In this document: piece by piece, positions 33,650-42,063 of the stretch
How positions within the stretch are numbered: position 1 is the stretch's first letter
How the letters are laid out: each line of letters begins with the position of its first letter
Source of the DNA: Neisseria lactamica
GTDB taxonomy: Bacteria; Pseudomonadota; Gammaproteobacteria; Burkholderiales; Neisseriaceae
Direction: 5' to 3'
Assembly (NCBI RefSeq): GCF_901482445.1
Contig: NZ_LR590477.1
Span: forward strand, 558,001 to 622,000
DNA length: 64,000 nt
Program-made: the position numbers and the translations under genes
The notes under the pieces: generated by a model
What the model was told of the DNA's origin: nothing
Seen by the model: only the letters and a program-made list of their open reading frames with translations
The model's database searches: none

Positions 33650-35059
33650 ATGACCGCACAAACCCTCTACGACAAACTTTGGAACAGCCACGTCGTCCGC
33701 GAAGAAGAAGACGGCACGGTTCTGCTTTACATCGACCGCCATCTGGTTCACGAAGTAACCAGCCCGCAGGCGTTTGAAGGCCTGAAAATGGCGGGGCGCA
33801 AGCTGTGGCGCATCGACAGCGTCGTTTCCACCGCCGATCACAACACCCCGACCGGCGACTGGGACAAAGGCATCCAAGACCCGATCTCCAAGCTGCAAGT
33901 CGATACTTTAGACAAAAATATCAAAGCATTCGGCGCACTCGCCTACTTCCCGTTTATGGACAAAGGGCAAGGCATCGTACACGTTATGGGTCCGGAACAA
34001 GGCGCGACCCTGCCCGGTATGACCGTCGTCTGCGGCGACTCGCACACTTCCACCCACGGCGCATTCGGCGCATTGGCGCACGGTATCGGCACTTCCGAAG
34101 TCGAACACACGATGGCGACCCAGTGCATTACCGCGAAAAAATCCAAATCTATGCTGATTGCCGTCGAAGGCAAATTAAAAGCGGGCGTTACCGCCAAAGA
34201 CGTGGCACTTTACATCATCGGACAAATCGGCACGGCGGGCGGCACGGGCTATGCCGTCGAGTTCGGCGGCGAAGCCATCCGCAGCCTTTCGATGGAAGGC
34301 AGGATGACCCTGTGCAATATGGCGATTGAGGCAGGCGCGCGTTCCGGTATGGTCGCCGTCGATCAAACCACCATCGACTATGTCAAAGGCAAACCTTTCG
34401 CACCCAAAGGCGAAGCGTGGGACAAAGCCGTCGAATACTGGCGCACGCTGGTGTCTGACGAAGGCGCGGTATTCGACAAAGAATACCGTTTCAAAGCCGA
34501 AGACATCGAACCGCAAGTCACTTGGGGCACGTCGCCCGAAATGGTTTTAAACATCGGCGGCAAAGTGCCGAATCCTGCCGAAGAAACCGATCCGGTCAAA
34601 CGCAGCGGTATGGAGCGCGCCCTCGAATATATGGGCTTGGAAGCCGGTACGCCATTAAACGAAATCCCCGTCGACATCGTATTCATCGGCTCTTGCACCA
34701 ACAGCCGCATCGAAGACTTGCGCGAAGCCGCCGCCATCGCCAAAGGCCGCAAAAAAGCCGCCAACGTGCAGCGCGTGTTGATTGTCCCCGGCTCCGGTTT
34801 GGTTAAAGAACAAGCCGAAAAAGAAGGCTTGGACAAAATTTTCATCGAAGCCGGCTTTGAATGGCGCGAACCGGGCTGTTCGATGTGCCTTGCGATGAAT
34901 GCCGACCGCCTGACCCCGGGACAACGCTGCGCCTCTACTTCTAACCGCAATTTTGAAGGCCGTCAAGGCAACGGCGGACGCACCCACCTCGTCAGCCCCG
35001 CTATGGCAGCCGCTGCCGCCGTTACCGGCCGCTTTACCGACATCCGCACGATGGCGTAA
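33650..35059 (+). CDS. leuC: 3-isopropylmalate dehydratase, large subunit
   Basis: LeuC and LeuD isomerise 2-isopropylmalate to 3-isopropylmalate in leucine synthesis. The 469-residue protein is an aconitase-type enzyme: TLYDKLWNSHVVREEEDGT, then HVMGPEQGATLPGMTVVCGD, SHTSTHGAFGALAHGIGTSE, and the [4Fe-4S] ligands FIGSCTNSRIEDLREAA (about 350) and GCSMCLAMNADRLTPGQRCA (CxxC, about 410-415). The length is standard. The start follows a weak SD (AAAAGAAC). leuD lies 400 bases downstream, with a small lipoprotein gene in between. Confidence 0.97.
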   Translation: MTAQTLYDKLWNSHVVREEEDGTVLLYIDRHLVHEVTSPQAFEGLKMAGRKLWRIDSVVSTADHNTPTGDWDKGIQDPISKLQVDTLDKNIKAFGALAYFPFMDKGQGIVHVMGPEQGATLPGMTVVCGDSHTSTHGAFGALAHGIGTSEVEHTMATQCITAKKSKSMLIAVEGKLKAGVTAKDVALYIIGQIGTAGGTGYAVEFGGEAIRSLSMEGRMTLCNMAIEAGARSGMVAVDQTTIDYVKGKPFAPKGEAWDKAVEYWRTLVSDEGAVFDKEYRFKAEDIEPQVTWGTSPEMVLNIGGKVPNPAEETDPVKRSGMERALEYMGLEAGTPLNEIPVDIVFIGSCTNSRIEDLREAAAIAKGRKKAANVQRVLIVPGSGLVKEQAEKEGLDKIFIEAGFEWREPGCSMCLAMNADRLTPGQRCASTSNRNFEGRQGNGGRTHLVSPAMAAAAAVTGRFTDIRTMA

Positions 35060-35149
35060 GTATTTTCAGGCGGTCTTCCTGCTGATGCCGTCTGAAATAC
35101 GTCCCGTAAGGCAGAAACGCCTTTAATATTTAAATCAAGGAGTTTAACC

Positions 35150-35404
35150 ATGAACAAACTTTTCATTACCGCCATGTCCGCCCTCGCCCTGTCCGCCTGC
35201 GCCGGCACTTGGCAGGGCGCGAAACAAGACACCGCCCGCAATCTTGACAAAACACAGGCCGTCGCCGAACGCGCCGCCGAACAAACCGGCAACGCTGTCG
35301 AAAAAGGCTGGGACAAAACCAAAGAAGCCGTCAAAAAAGGCGGCAATGCCGTCGGACGCGGCATTTCCCATCTCGGCGAAAAAATCGAAAACGCCACCGA
35401 ATAA
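35150..35404 (+). CDS. Small lipoprotein (entericidin-like size)
   Basis: The 84-residue product begins MNKLFITAMSALALSACAGT with lipobox LSAC (Cys17). The mature part is a single amphipathic, highly charged helix with repeats of K/E and A (DTARNLDKTQAVAERAAEQT, KTKEAVKKGG), ending ISHLGEKIENATE. This pattern is seen in small stress or cell-envelope lipoproteins, but entericidin identity is not proven and no toxin-antitoxin pair is visible. The SD AAGGAG is good. It separates leuC from leuD on the same strand, with an uptake-sequence hairpin right after it. Confidence 0.85.
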   Translation: MNKLFITAMSALALSACAGTWQGAKQDTARNLDKTQAVAERAAEQTGNAVEKGWDKTKEAVKKGGNAVGRGISHLGEKIENATE

Positions 35405-35412
35405 CCGATTCG

Positions 35413-35445
35413 CGATGCCGTCTGAAACCGTTTCAGACGGCATCG
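35413..35445 (+). terminator. Uptake-sequence hairpin before leuD
   Basis: CGATGCCGTCTGAAA and TTTCAGACGGCATCG form a 15-bp stem with a three-base loop between the lipoprotein gene and leuD. It may partly uncouple leuD from leuC. Confidence 0.75.
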
Positions 35446-35465
35446 TCAGCACAAGACACAAACCC

Positions 35466-36107
35466 ATGAAAGCCTTTACCAAAATCACCGCCATCGTCGC
35501 CCCGCTCGACCGCAGCAACGTCGATACCGATGCCATCATTCCTAAACAATTTTTGAAATCCATCAAACGCAGCGGCTTCGGCCCCAATGCCTTTGACGAA
35601 TGGCGTTACCTCGACCACGGCGAACCGGGTATGGACAACAGCAAACGCCCGTTGAATCCGGATTTCTCCCTGAACCAGCCGCGCTATCAAGGCGCGCAAA
35701 TCCTGTTGACGCGTAAAAACTTCGGTTGCGGTTCTTCACGCGAACACGCCCCTTGGGCATTGGACGACTACGGCTTCCGCGCCATTATCGCCCCCAGCTT
35801 CGCCGACATCTTCTTCAACAACTGCTACAAAAACGGGCTTTTGCCCATCGTTTTGACAGAAGAACAGGTTGACCGGCTTTTCAAAGAAGTCGAAGCCAAC
35901 GAAGGCTACCGGCTCTCCATCGACCTTGCCGAACAAACCCTGACCACACCGAGCGGGGAAACGTTCACATTCGACATTACCGAACACCGCAAACACTGCC
36001 TCCTCAACGGCTTGGACGAAATCGGCCTGACCCTGCAACACGCTGACGAAATTCACGCCTTTGAAGAAAAACGCCGCCAAAGCCAGCCTTGGCTGTTTAA
36101 CGGTTAA
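35466..36107 (+). CDS. leuD: 3-isopropylmalate dehydratase, small subunit
   Basis: The partner of LeuC. The 213-residue product starts MKAFTKITAIVAPLDRSNVD at 35466; the frame is open from 35244, but the extra codons are the lipoprotein gene in another frame. It holds DTDAIIPKQFLKSIKRSGFG, the conserved ARKNFGCGSSREHAPWAL-like block (TRKNFGCGSSREHAPWALDD, about 75-95), FADIFFNNCYKNGLLPI and CLLNGLDEIGLTLQ. The length is standard. The restriction-modification pair follows 170 bases downstream. Confidence 0.96.
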   Translation: MKAFTKITAIVAPLDRSNVDTDAIIPKQFLKSIKRSGFGPNAFDEWRYLDHGEPGMDNSKRPLNPDFSLNQPRYQGAQILLTRKNFGCGSSREHAPWALDDYGFRAIIAPSFADIFFNNCYKNGLLPIVLTEEQVDRLFKEVEANEGYRLSIDLAEQTLTTPSGETFTFDITEHRKHCLLNGLDEIGLTLQHADEIHAFEEKRRQSQPWLFNG

Positions 36108-36112
36108 ACCTG

Positions 36113-36139
36113 TGCCGTCTGAAGGCCGTTCAGACGGCA
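36113..36139 (+). terminator. Uptake-sequence hairpin after leuD
   Basis: TGCCGTCTGAA and TTCAGACGGCA form an 11-bp stem with a five-base loop, six bases past the leuD stop. This copy lacks the usual leading A on one arm. Confidence 0.65.
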
Positions 36140-36280
36140 TTCCTGATAACATATAATTGCTGCGGCTAATACAAACAGAGGGGTGATAAATTGCTTTCAT
36201 CTTTTAAGCGGGCTTAGCAACACTCTAAATTAATGCAATAATGCAACTCTCCATTTCAAATAAATTTTTAGATTTTTAAT

Positions 36281-37552
36281 ATGCAACAAATTAAATTTAT
36301 TGACTTATTTTCCGGAATGAGCGGCATCAGGAAAGGATTTGAACAAGCCTGTCGGAAACAGTCGGTTGCTTGCAAATGTGTTTTTACTTCAGAAATCAAA
36401 CCGGCAGCTTTGGAAGTATTGAAGCAAAACTACCCTGATGAAGTGCCGTATGGAGACATAACGAAAATTGAAACGGGAGATATTCCCGATTTTGACATCC
36501 TGTTGGCAGGCTTCCCTTGCCAGGCTTTTTCTTTCGCCGGAAAAAGATTGGGCTTTGAAGATACGCGTGGAACGCTTTTCTTTGATGTGGCAAGGATTTT
36601 AAAGGCAAAAAAACCAAAAGGTTTTATTTTGGAAAATGTGGAAGGATTGGTGACACACGATAGAAAAGATCCGACACAAAAAATAGGGCGCACCCTGACC
36701 GTTATTTTGGAAACCTTGGAAGCATTGGGCTACTATGTTTCTTGGAAAGTTTTAAATGCAAAAGATTTCGGCATTCCCCAAAACAGGAAGCGCATTTATC
36801 TGACAGGCAGTTTGAAATCCAAACCCGATTTATCTTTCGAAACAACTCCAAGTCCGAAATTAAAAAATATTTTGGAATCGGGACTGCCTACCGAAAGCAG
36901 CCCTTTCATCAAAAAATTGCTAAAAAAATTTCCCCCGTCCGAACTGTACGGAAAATCAGTAAAAGACAAACGGGGAGGGAAAAACAATATCCACAGTTGG
37001 GATATTGAATTAAAAGGCGCAGTAACCGAAGAAGAGAAGCAATTGTTAAATATCCTTCTAAAAGAACGGAGGAAGAAAAAATGGGCTTCAGAAATCGGTA
37101 TCGATTGGATGGATGGGATGCCTTTGACAAAAGCGCAAATTTCAACTTTCTATAAACACCCCGATCTCCAAAATATTTTGGACAGCCTGACAGATAAAGG
37201 CTATTTGGTTTTAGAGCATCCGAAACAAAAAATTGGCGGGCAAAGAATCAAAGACGAATCCCTGCCCAAAGGCTACAATATTGTTTCAGGTAAAAAATCA
37301 TTTGAAATCAATAAAATATTAGATCCAAACGATGTTGCGCCAACCTTAGTTGCAATGGATATGGAGCACCTTTTCGTCGTTGATAACGGCGGTTTGCGTA
37401 CACTTACCGGAAAAGAAGGTTTGCGCTTATTCGGCTATCCGGACGATTATTCGTTTGATATTCCTAAAAAAGACAAATACGATTTATTGGGCAATACCGT
37501 TGCCGTTCCTGTGATTAAGGCGGTATCCGAAAGACTCCTGCATACTTTATAA
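36281..37552 (+). CDS. Type II DNA cytosine-5 methyltransferase (NlaIV-like)
   Basis: The 423-residue enzyme adds a methyl to C5 of cytosine and protects the host from the neighbouring nuclease. Motifs in order are I IKFIDLFSGMSGIRKGFEQA (residues 4-23), IV LLAGFPCQAFSFAGKR (catalytic Cys about 78), VI ILENVEGLV (about 122), VIII PQNRKRIYLTG (about 170), and X YDLLGNTVAVPVIKAVSERL near the end. The target-recognition part (about 195-330) is Lys-rich. Length and motifs resemble the GGNNCC methyltransferases of N. lactamica and gonococcus (NlaIV/NgoBV), but that target is from memory, not shown here. AT content is well above the leu genes and there is no uptake sequence, pointing to acquired DNA. 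Confidence 0.92.
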   Translation: MQQIKFIDLFSGMSGIRKGFEQACRKQSVACKCVFTSEIKPAALEVLKQNYPDEVPYGDITKIETGDIPDFDILLAGFPCQAFSFAGKRLGFEDTRGTLFFDVARILKAKKPKGFILENVEGLVTHDRKDPTQKIGRTLTVILETLEALGYYVSWKVLNAKDFGIPQNRKRIYLTGSLKSKPDLSFETTPSPKLKNILESGLPTESSPFIKKLLKKFPPSELYGKSVKDKRGGKNNIHSWDIELKGAVTEEEKQLLNILLKERRKKKWASEIGIDWMDGMPLTKAQISTFYKHPDLQNILDSLTDKGYLVLEHPKQKIGGQRIKDESLPKGYNIVSGKKSFEINKILDPNDVAPTLVAMDMEHLFVVDNGGLRTLTGKEGLRLFGYPDDYSFDIPKKDKYDLLGNTVAVPVIKAVSERLLHTL

Positions 37553-37567
37553 ACCGACAGGGATAAA

Positions 37568-38299
37568 ATGATAAAACTTACTGCACAACAAATATTTGAT
37601 AAGTTGTTGGATGAAGAAAAAATCTTATCGGCTAATGGTCAAATTAGATTTTTCTTGGGCGATGTGGATATTATCGTCAAACAAAAAGATGTTGTCGGCA
37701 ACATCATTCAGGAATGGCTCGGCGGATGGTTGAGAAAAAGGGAAATTGAATTTGATGTTTCAACCAATACCCAAATGCCTCCCGATTTCTTTTTAAATAA
37801 AAAAGACCGCAGCAGAGAATTGTTGGAAGTAAAGGCGTTCAACCGAAATGCCAGCCCGGGTTTTGATATTGCAGATTTTAAAATGTATTCTGATGAAATC
37901 ATTCATAAGCCCTATATGCTGGATGTAGATTATTTAATATTCGGTTACGATATGGACGACAACGGCAATGTAACCATCAAGGATTTATGGCTTAAAAAAG
38001 TATGGCAAATTACCAGAAGTATGGATGGATGGGCAATTAATCTTCAAGTCAAAAAAGGCGTGGTGCATAAAATCCGCCCGGGTGTTTGGTACAGCATCAA
38101 TAAAAAGAATATGCCTATGTTTGAATGCTTGGAAGATTTTGTTTCCGCAATTGAAGAAACCGTTTATCAAAACCCGGCAACACGGCATAACGCATCCTTA
38201 TGGAAAAGGAAATTTGAGGAAGCCTATAAAAAACACTACAACCGATCGATTTCTATACCCCGTTGGCACGAAATTGCACATAAATACAAAAAGAAATAA
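37568..38299 (+). CDS. Type II restriction endonuclease partner
   Basis: The 243-residue protein begins 16 bases after the methyltransferase on the same strand, the standard order of a two-gene restriction-modification unit. It is Lys-rich and AT-rich like its partner. A possible nuclease core is DVSTNTQMPPDFFLNKKDRS with RELLEVKAFN (PD...ExK, about 60-90), which fits a PD-(D/E)xK site. The C-terminal part (YNRSISIPRWHEIAHKYKKK) is basic. By context it should cut the sequence protected by the methyltransferase. No other family assignment is safe. Confidence 0.82.
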   Translation: MIKLTAQQIFDKLLDEEKILSANGQIRFFLGDVDIIVKQKDVVGNIIQEWLGGWLRKREIEFDVSTNTQMPPDFFLNKKDRSRELLEVKAFNRNASPGFDIADFKMYSDEIIHKPYMLDVDYLIFGYDMDDNGNVTIKDLWLKKVWQITRSMDGWAINLQVKKGVVHKIRPGVWYSINKKNMPMFECLEDFVSAIEETVYQNPATRHNASLWKRKFEEAYKKHYNRSISIPRWHEIAHKYKKK

Positions 38300-38332
38300 C
38301 CCTTCAACCATCAACCCATAAGGAAACTTAAA

Positions 38333-39403
38333 ATGACCAAACATATCGCCATCCTCCGAGGCGACGGCATCGGTCCTGAAATCGTTGCAGAAACCGTCCG
38401 TGTACTCGACAAACTTATCGAACAAGGCTTGGATGCCGGCTACGAATACGCACCTTTGGGCGGCGAAGCCTATGACGAATACGGCCATCCTTATCCCGAA
38501 TTTACGCAAAACCTTTGCCGTAAAGCCGATGCCGTCCTGCTCGGCGCGGTCGGCAGCCCGCAATACGACAATCTTGACCGCCCGCTGCGCCCCGAGCGCG
38601 GTTTGTTGGCAATCCGCAAAGACCTGAACCTGTTTGCCAATTTGCGTCCTGCCGTTTTATATCCCGAGCTAGCCAACGCCTCCACGCTCAAGCCTGAAAT
38701 TGTTGCGGGTTTGGATATTTTGATTGTGCGCGAACTCACCGGCGATATTTATTTCGGCGAACCGCGCGGCATCCGCGTTCTGGAAAACGGCGAACGCGAA
38801 GGCTACAACACCATGAAATACAGCGAAAGCGAAATCCGCCGTATTGCCCACGTCGCCTTCCAATCCGCCCAAAAACGCAGCAAAAAAGTCTGCTCCGTCG
38901 GCAAAGCCAACGTTTTGGAAACCACCGAACTGTGGCGCGAAATCTTTGAGGAAATCGGCAAAGAATATCCCGATGTCGAGCTTTCCCATATGTACGTTGA
39001 TAACGCCGCCATGCAGCTCGTGCGCGCGCCCAAACAATTTGACGTGATTGCCACCGGCAACATCTTCGGAGATATTTTATCGGACGAAGCCTCTATGCTG
39101 ACCGGCTCCATCGGTATGCTGCCCTCCGCCTCGCTGGACGAAAACGGCAAAGGCCTGTACGAACCGTCCCACGGCTCCGCCCCCGACATTGCCGGACAAA
39201 ACAAAGCCAACCCGCTTGCCACCATCCTCTCGCTCGCAATGTTGCTGCGTTACAGCCTCAACGACGAAGCGCGCGCGCAACAAGTCGAAAACGCGGTACA
39301 AAAAGTGCTGCAACAGGGCTTGCGTACCGGCGATATTTACGAAGAAGGCACGAAACTCGTTTCCTGTTCCGAAATGGGCGACGCGGTACTCGCCGCCTTG
39401 TAA
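38333..39403 (+). CDS. leuB: 3-isopropylmalate dehydrogenase
   Basis: LeuB oxidises and decarboxylates 3-isopropylmalate to 2-oxoisocaproate with NAD+. The 356-residue protein has the start MTKHIAILRGDGIGPEIVAE, the substrate motif RPERGLLAIRKDLNLFANLR, the dinucleotide region DILSDEASMLTGSIGMLPSA and YEPSHGSAPDIAGQNKANPL. All are family-typical and the length is normal. It lies 33 bases after the restriction gene, whose insertion separates it from leuD. The SD AAGGAAAC is good. Confidence 0.97.
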   Translation: MTKHIAILRGDGIGPEIVAETVRVLDKLIEQGLDAGYEYAPLGGEAYDEYGHPYPEFTQNLCRKADAVLLGAVGSPQYDNLDRPLRPERGLLAIRKDLNLFANLRPAVLYPELANASTLKPEIVAGLDILIVRELTGDIYFGEPRGIRVLENGEREGYNTMKYSESEIRRIAHVAFQSAQKRSKKVCSVGKANVLETTELWREIFEEIGKEYPDVELSHMYVDNAAMQLVRAPKQFDVIATGNIFGDILSDEASMLTGSIGMLPSASLDENGKGLYEPSHGSAPDIAGQNKANPLATILSLAMLLRYSLNDEARAQQVENAVQKVLQQGLRTGDIYEEGTKLVSCSEMGDAVLAAL

Positions 39404-39409
39404 AAAAAC

Positions 39410-39435
39410 AAAGCGCGGATCACACCGCGCTTTTT
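39410..39435 (+). terminator. Rho-independent terminator of leuB
   Basis: AAAGCGCGG and CCGCGCTTT form a 9-bp stem with a six-base loop, followed by TT. It lies seven bases past the stop. Confidence 0.85.
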
Positions 39436-39565
39436 CATCCGCCCTTTTCCGCTAGCCCCTTTCGTCAACCGCCTGCAAACCCACCGTTTACCGGCAGGAA
39501 ATGCCATAAATCCCCGCCTATGTTAGGATAAACGCCTTTATCGGCCCACACAAAGGATTATCATC

Positions 39566-40129
39566 ATGAAAAAAATCATCATCGCCGCGCTCGCAGCAGC
39601 CGCCATCGGCACTGCCTCCGCCGCCACCTACAAAGTGGACGAATATCACGCCAACGCCCGTTTCGCCATCGACCATTTCAACACCAGCACCAACGTCGGC
39701 GGTTTTTACGGTCTGACCGGTTCCGTCGAGTTCGACCAAGCAAAACGCGACGGCAAAATCGACATCACTATCCCCGTTGCCAACCTGCAAAGCGGTTCGC
39801 AACACTTTACCGACCACCTGAAATCAGCCGACATCTTCGATGCCGCCCAATATCCGAACATCCGCTTCGTTTCCACCAAATTCAATTTCAACGGCAAAAA
39901 ACTTGTTTCCGTTGACGGCAACCTGACCATGCACGGCAAAACCGCCCCCGTCAAACTCAAAGCCGAAAAATTCAACTGCTACCAAAGCCCGATGTTGAAA
40001 ACCGAAGTTTGCGGCGGCGACTTCAGCACCACCATCGACCGCACCAAATGGGGCGTGGACTACCTCGTTAACGCCGGTATGAGCAAAAGCGTCCGCATCG
40101 ACATCCAAATCGAGGCAGCCAAACAATAA
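39566..40129 (+). CDS. Periplasmic YceI-family protein
   Basis: The 187-residue product starts MKKIIIAALAAAAIGTASAA, a Sec signal peptide cleaved after ASA. The mature part is a YceI lipid-binding beta-barrel: TYKVDEYHANARFAIDHFNT, then FDQAKRDGKIDITIPVANLQ, HFTDHLKSADIFDAAQYPNI, RFVSTKFNF and LTMHGKTAPVKLKAEKFNCY. YceI proteins bind polyisoprenoid lipids in the periplasm. Two Cys near the end (NCYQSP and VCGGDF) may form a disulfide. It is a single gene between leuB and aspA with its own terminator. Confidence 0.92.
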   Translation: MKKIIIAALAAAAIGTASAATYKVDEYHANARFAIDHFNTSTNVGGFYGLTGSVEFDQAKRDGKIDITIPVANLQSGSQHFTDHLKSADIFDAAQYPNIRFVSTKFNFNGKKLVSVDGNLTMHGKTAPVKLKAEKFNCYQSPMLKTEVCGGDFSTTIDRTKWGVDYLVNAGMSKSVRIDIQIEAAKQ

Positions 40130-40149
40130 ATCTTGATACGAGTCAATAA

Positions 40150-40182
40150 AAATGCCGTCTGAACGCCCTTCAGACGGCATTT
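40150..40182 (+). terminator. Uptake-sequence hairpin after the YceI-family gene
   Basis: AAATGCCGTCTGAA and TTCAGACGGCATTT pair around CGCCC. The 290 bases from here to aspA hold another short stem (CCGGCAAGCTC region near 40300) but no gene. Confidence 0.85.
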
Positions 40183-40470
40183 GTGCCGTCTTCATCAAGC
40201 CGCCGCATCAACCGTAAGCCGATATGCCCGACCCAATCATCCCCTTACCGCCCTGATACTGTGAGATACAATCCGCCGCGCTATGTTTCGGCTGCCGGCA
40301 GAGCTTGCCGGAAAGTCCGGAAAGTAACGCCCGAAAACAACGTTTCCCGTTTTCAGACGGCATACGATATGGACAATTTCATCCGACCGGTATAGTGTTC
40401 GACTTCATGCGTTATCCTTCCGATACCGCATTTTTTCAATATTAATTATCCGACTTACAAAGGTAAAAAC

Positions 40471-41868
40471 ATGACTGTCCGTACCGAACACGACTTATTG
40501 GGCGACCGCGAGATTCCCGCCGAAGTATATTGGGGCATCCACACCCTGCGCGCCATTGAAAACTTTAAAATTTCCACACAAAAAATTTCCGACGTGCCGC
40601 AGTTTGTCCGCAGTATGGTGATGGTAAAAAAAGCGACGGCACAGGCAAACGGCGAATTGGGCGCAATCAAGCCTGAAATCGCGGCTGCCATCGAAAAAGC
40701 CTGCGACGAAGTTTTGTTAAACAACCGCTGCCTCGACCAATTCCCGTCCGATGTGTATCAGGGCGGCGCAGGTACTTCGGTCAACATGAATACCAACGAA
40801 GTTATCGCCAACCTCGCATTGGAAGCCTTGGGATACGAAAAAGGCCGCTACGACATCGTCAATCCGATGGATCATGTCAACGCCAGCCAATCCACCAACG
40901 ATGCCTATCCTACCGGCTTCCGCCTTGCCGTGTATTACAGCATCGGCGAATTGCTCGACAAACTGACCGTATTGAAAAACGCCTTTGCCGCCAAAGCCGA
41001 AGAATTCAAAGACGTTTTGAAAATGGGGCGCACCCAGCTTCAAGATGCCGTGCCGATGACGGCAGGACAAGAATTCCAATCTTTCCAAGTGTTGTTGGAA
41101 GAGGAAATCCTCAACCTCGACCGCACGCGCCAACTGCTTTTAGAAGTCAATTTGGGCGCAACGGCAATCGGTACAGGCGTGAATACGCCTAAAGGCTATG
41201 CGGCTTTGGTCGTTGAGAAACTTTCCGAAGTCAGCGGCTTGCCTTGCAAACTGACTGAAAACCTGATCGAAGCGACCTCCGACTGCGGCGCATATGTGAT
41301 GGTACACGGCGCATTGAAACGCACAGCCGTCAAACTCTCCAAAATCTGCAACGACTTACGCCTGCTCTCTTCCGGCCCGCGTGCCGGCTTGAAAGAAATC
41401 AACCTGCCCGAATTGCAGGCCGGTTCTTCCATCATGCCTGCCAAAGTCAATCCCGTGATTCCCGAAGTGGTCAACCAAGTCTGCTTCAAAGTCATCGGCA
41501 ACGACACCACCATCACTTTCGCCGCCGAAGCAGGTCAGTTGCAATTAAACGTAATGGAGCCGGTCATCGCCCAATGTATGTTTGAAACGATTTCCCTCTT
41601 GGGCAATGCCGCCGTCAACCTGTCCGACAAATGTGTCAAAGGCATTACGGTCAACCGCGAAATCTGCGAACGTTACGTTTTCAACTCCATCGGTTTGGTC
41701 ACTTATCTGAATCCGTACATCGGCCACCACAACGGCGATTTGGTCGGCAAAATTTGCGCCCAAACCGGCAAAGGCGTGCGCGAGGTTGTTTTGGAACGCG
41801 GACTGTTGAGCGAGGAAGAACTCAACCGCATCCTCTCTCCCGAGAACCTGATGAATCCTCATCTGTAA
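40471..41868 (+). CDS. aspA: Aspartate ammonia-lyase
   Basis: Aspartase interconverts aspartate with fumarate and ammonia, feeding the TCA cycle. The 465-residue protein belongs to the fumarase/aspartase superfamily: DLLGDREIPAEVYWGIHTLR at the start, GGAGTSVNMNTNEVIANLAL, NASQSTNDAYPTGFRLAVYY (about 145), the catalytic loop AGSSIMPAKVNPVIPEVVNQ (GSSxMPxKxN, about 315-325), and KMGRTQLQDAVPMTAGQEF. The second of these also fits a fumarase, but the start and the loop favour AspA. The SD AAAGG precedes the ATG. It is transcribed alone, with a strong hairpin after it. Confidence 0.95.
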   Translation: MTVRTEHDLLGDREIPAEVYWGIHTLRAIENFKISTQKISDVPQFVRSMVMVKKATAQANGELGAIKPEIAAAIEKACDEVLLNNRCLDQFPSDVYQGGAGTSVNMNTNEVIANLALEALGYEKGRYDIVNPMDHVNASQSTNDAYPTGFRLAVYYSIGELLDKLTVLKNAFAAKAEEFKDVLKMGRTQLQDAVPMTAGQEFQSFQVLLEEEILNLDRTRQLLLEVNLGATAIGTGVNTPKGYAALVVEKLSEVSGLPCKLTENLIEATSDCGAYVMVHGALKRTAVKLSKICNDLRLLSSGPRAGLKEINLPELQAGSSIMPAKVNPVIPEVVNQVCFKVIGNDTTITFAAEAGQLQLNVMEPVIAQCMFETISLLGNAAVNLSDKCVKGITVNREICERYVFNSIGLVTYLNPYIGHHNGDLVGKICAQTGKGVREVVLERGLLSEEELNRILSPENLMNPHL

Positions 41869-41879
41869 GGTTACAGAAG

Positions 41880-41920
41880 AATGCCGTCTGAAGCAGGGAT
41901 GCTGCTTCAGACGGCATTTT
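41880..41920 (+). terminator. Extended uptake-sequence terminator after aspA
   Basis: AATGCCGTCTGAAGCAG and CTGCTTCAGACGGCATT form a 17-bp stem with a five-base loop and a T run. It may also serve the minus-strand transporter at 42064. Confidence 0.85.
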
Positions 41921-42063
41921 GGCGTTCAAGGCTGTTTTAACCGCCGTCCGATTCCGGCGGTTTGCCGGGAAAAGCCGGTTTTTCCATTCGGGCAAAAATC
42001 TAATTTATTGACAAAAAAACAATTACTTAAAACGCGTTTGCGCGGTATGCGGACACGGCCGGA

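Noticed and set aside
40183..40470. Short stems near 40300 resembling a structured RNA
   Set aside because: The GAAAGTCCGG stretch recalls RNase P RNA, but the rest of that RNA is absent.
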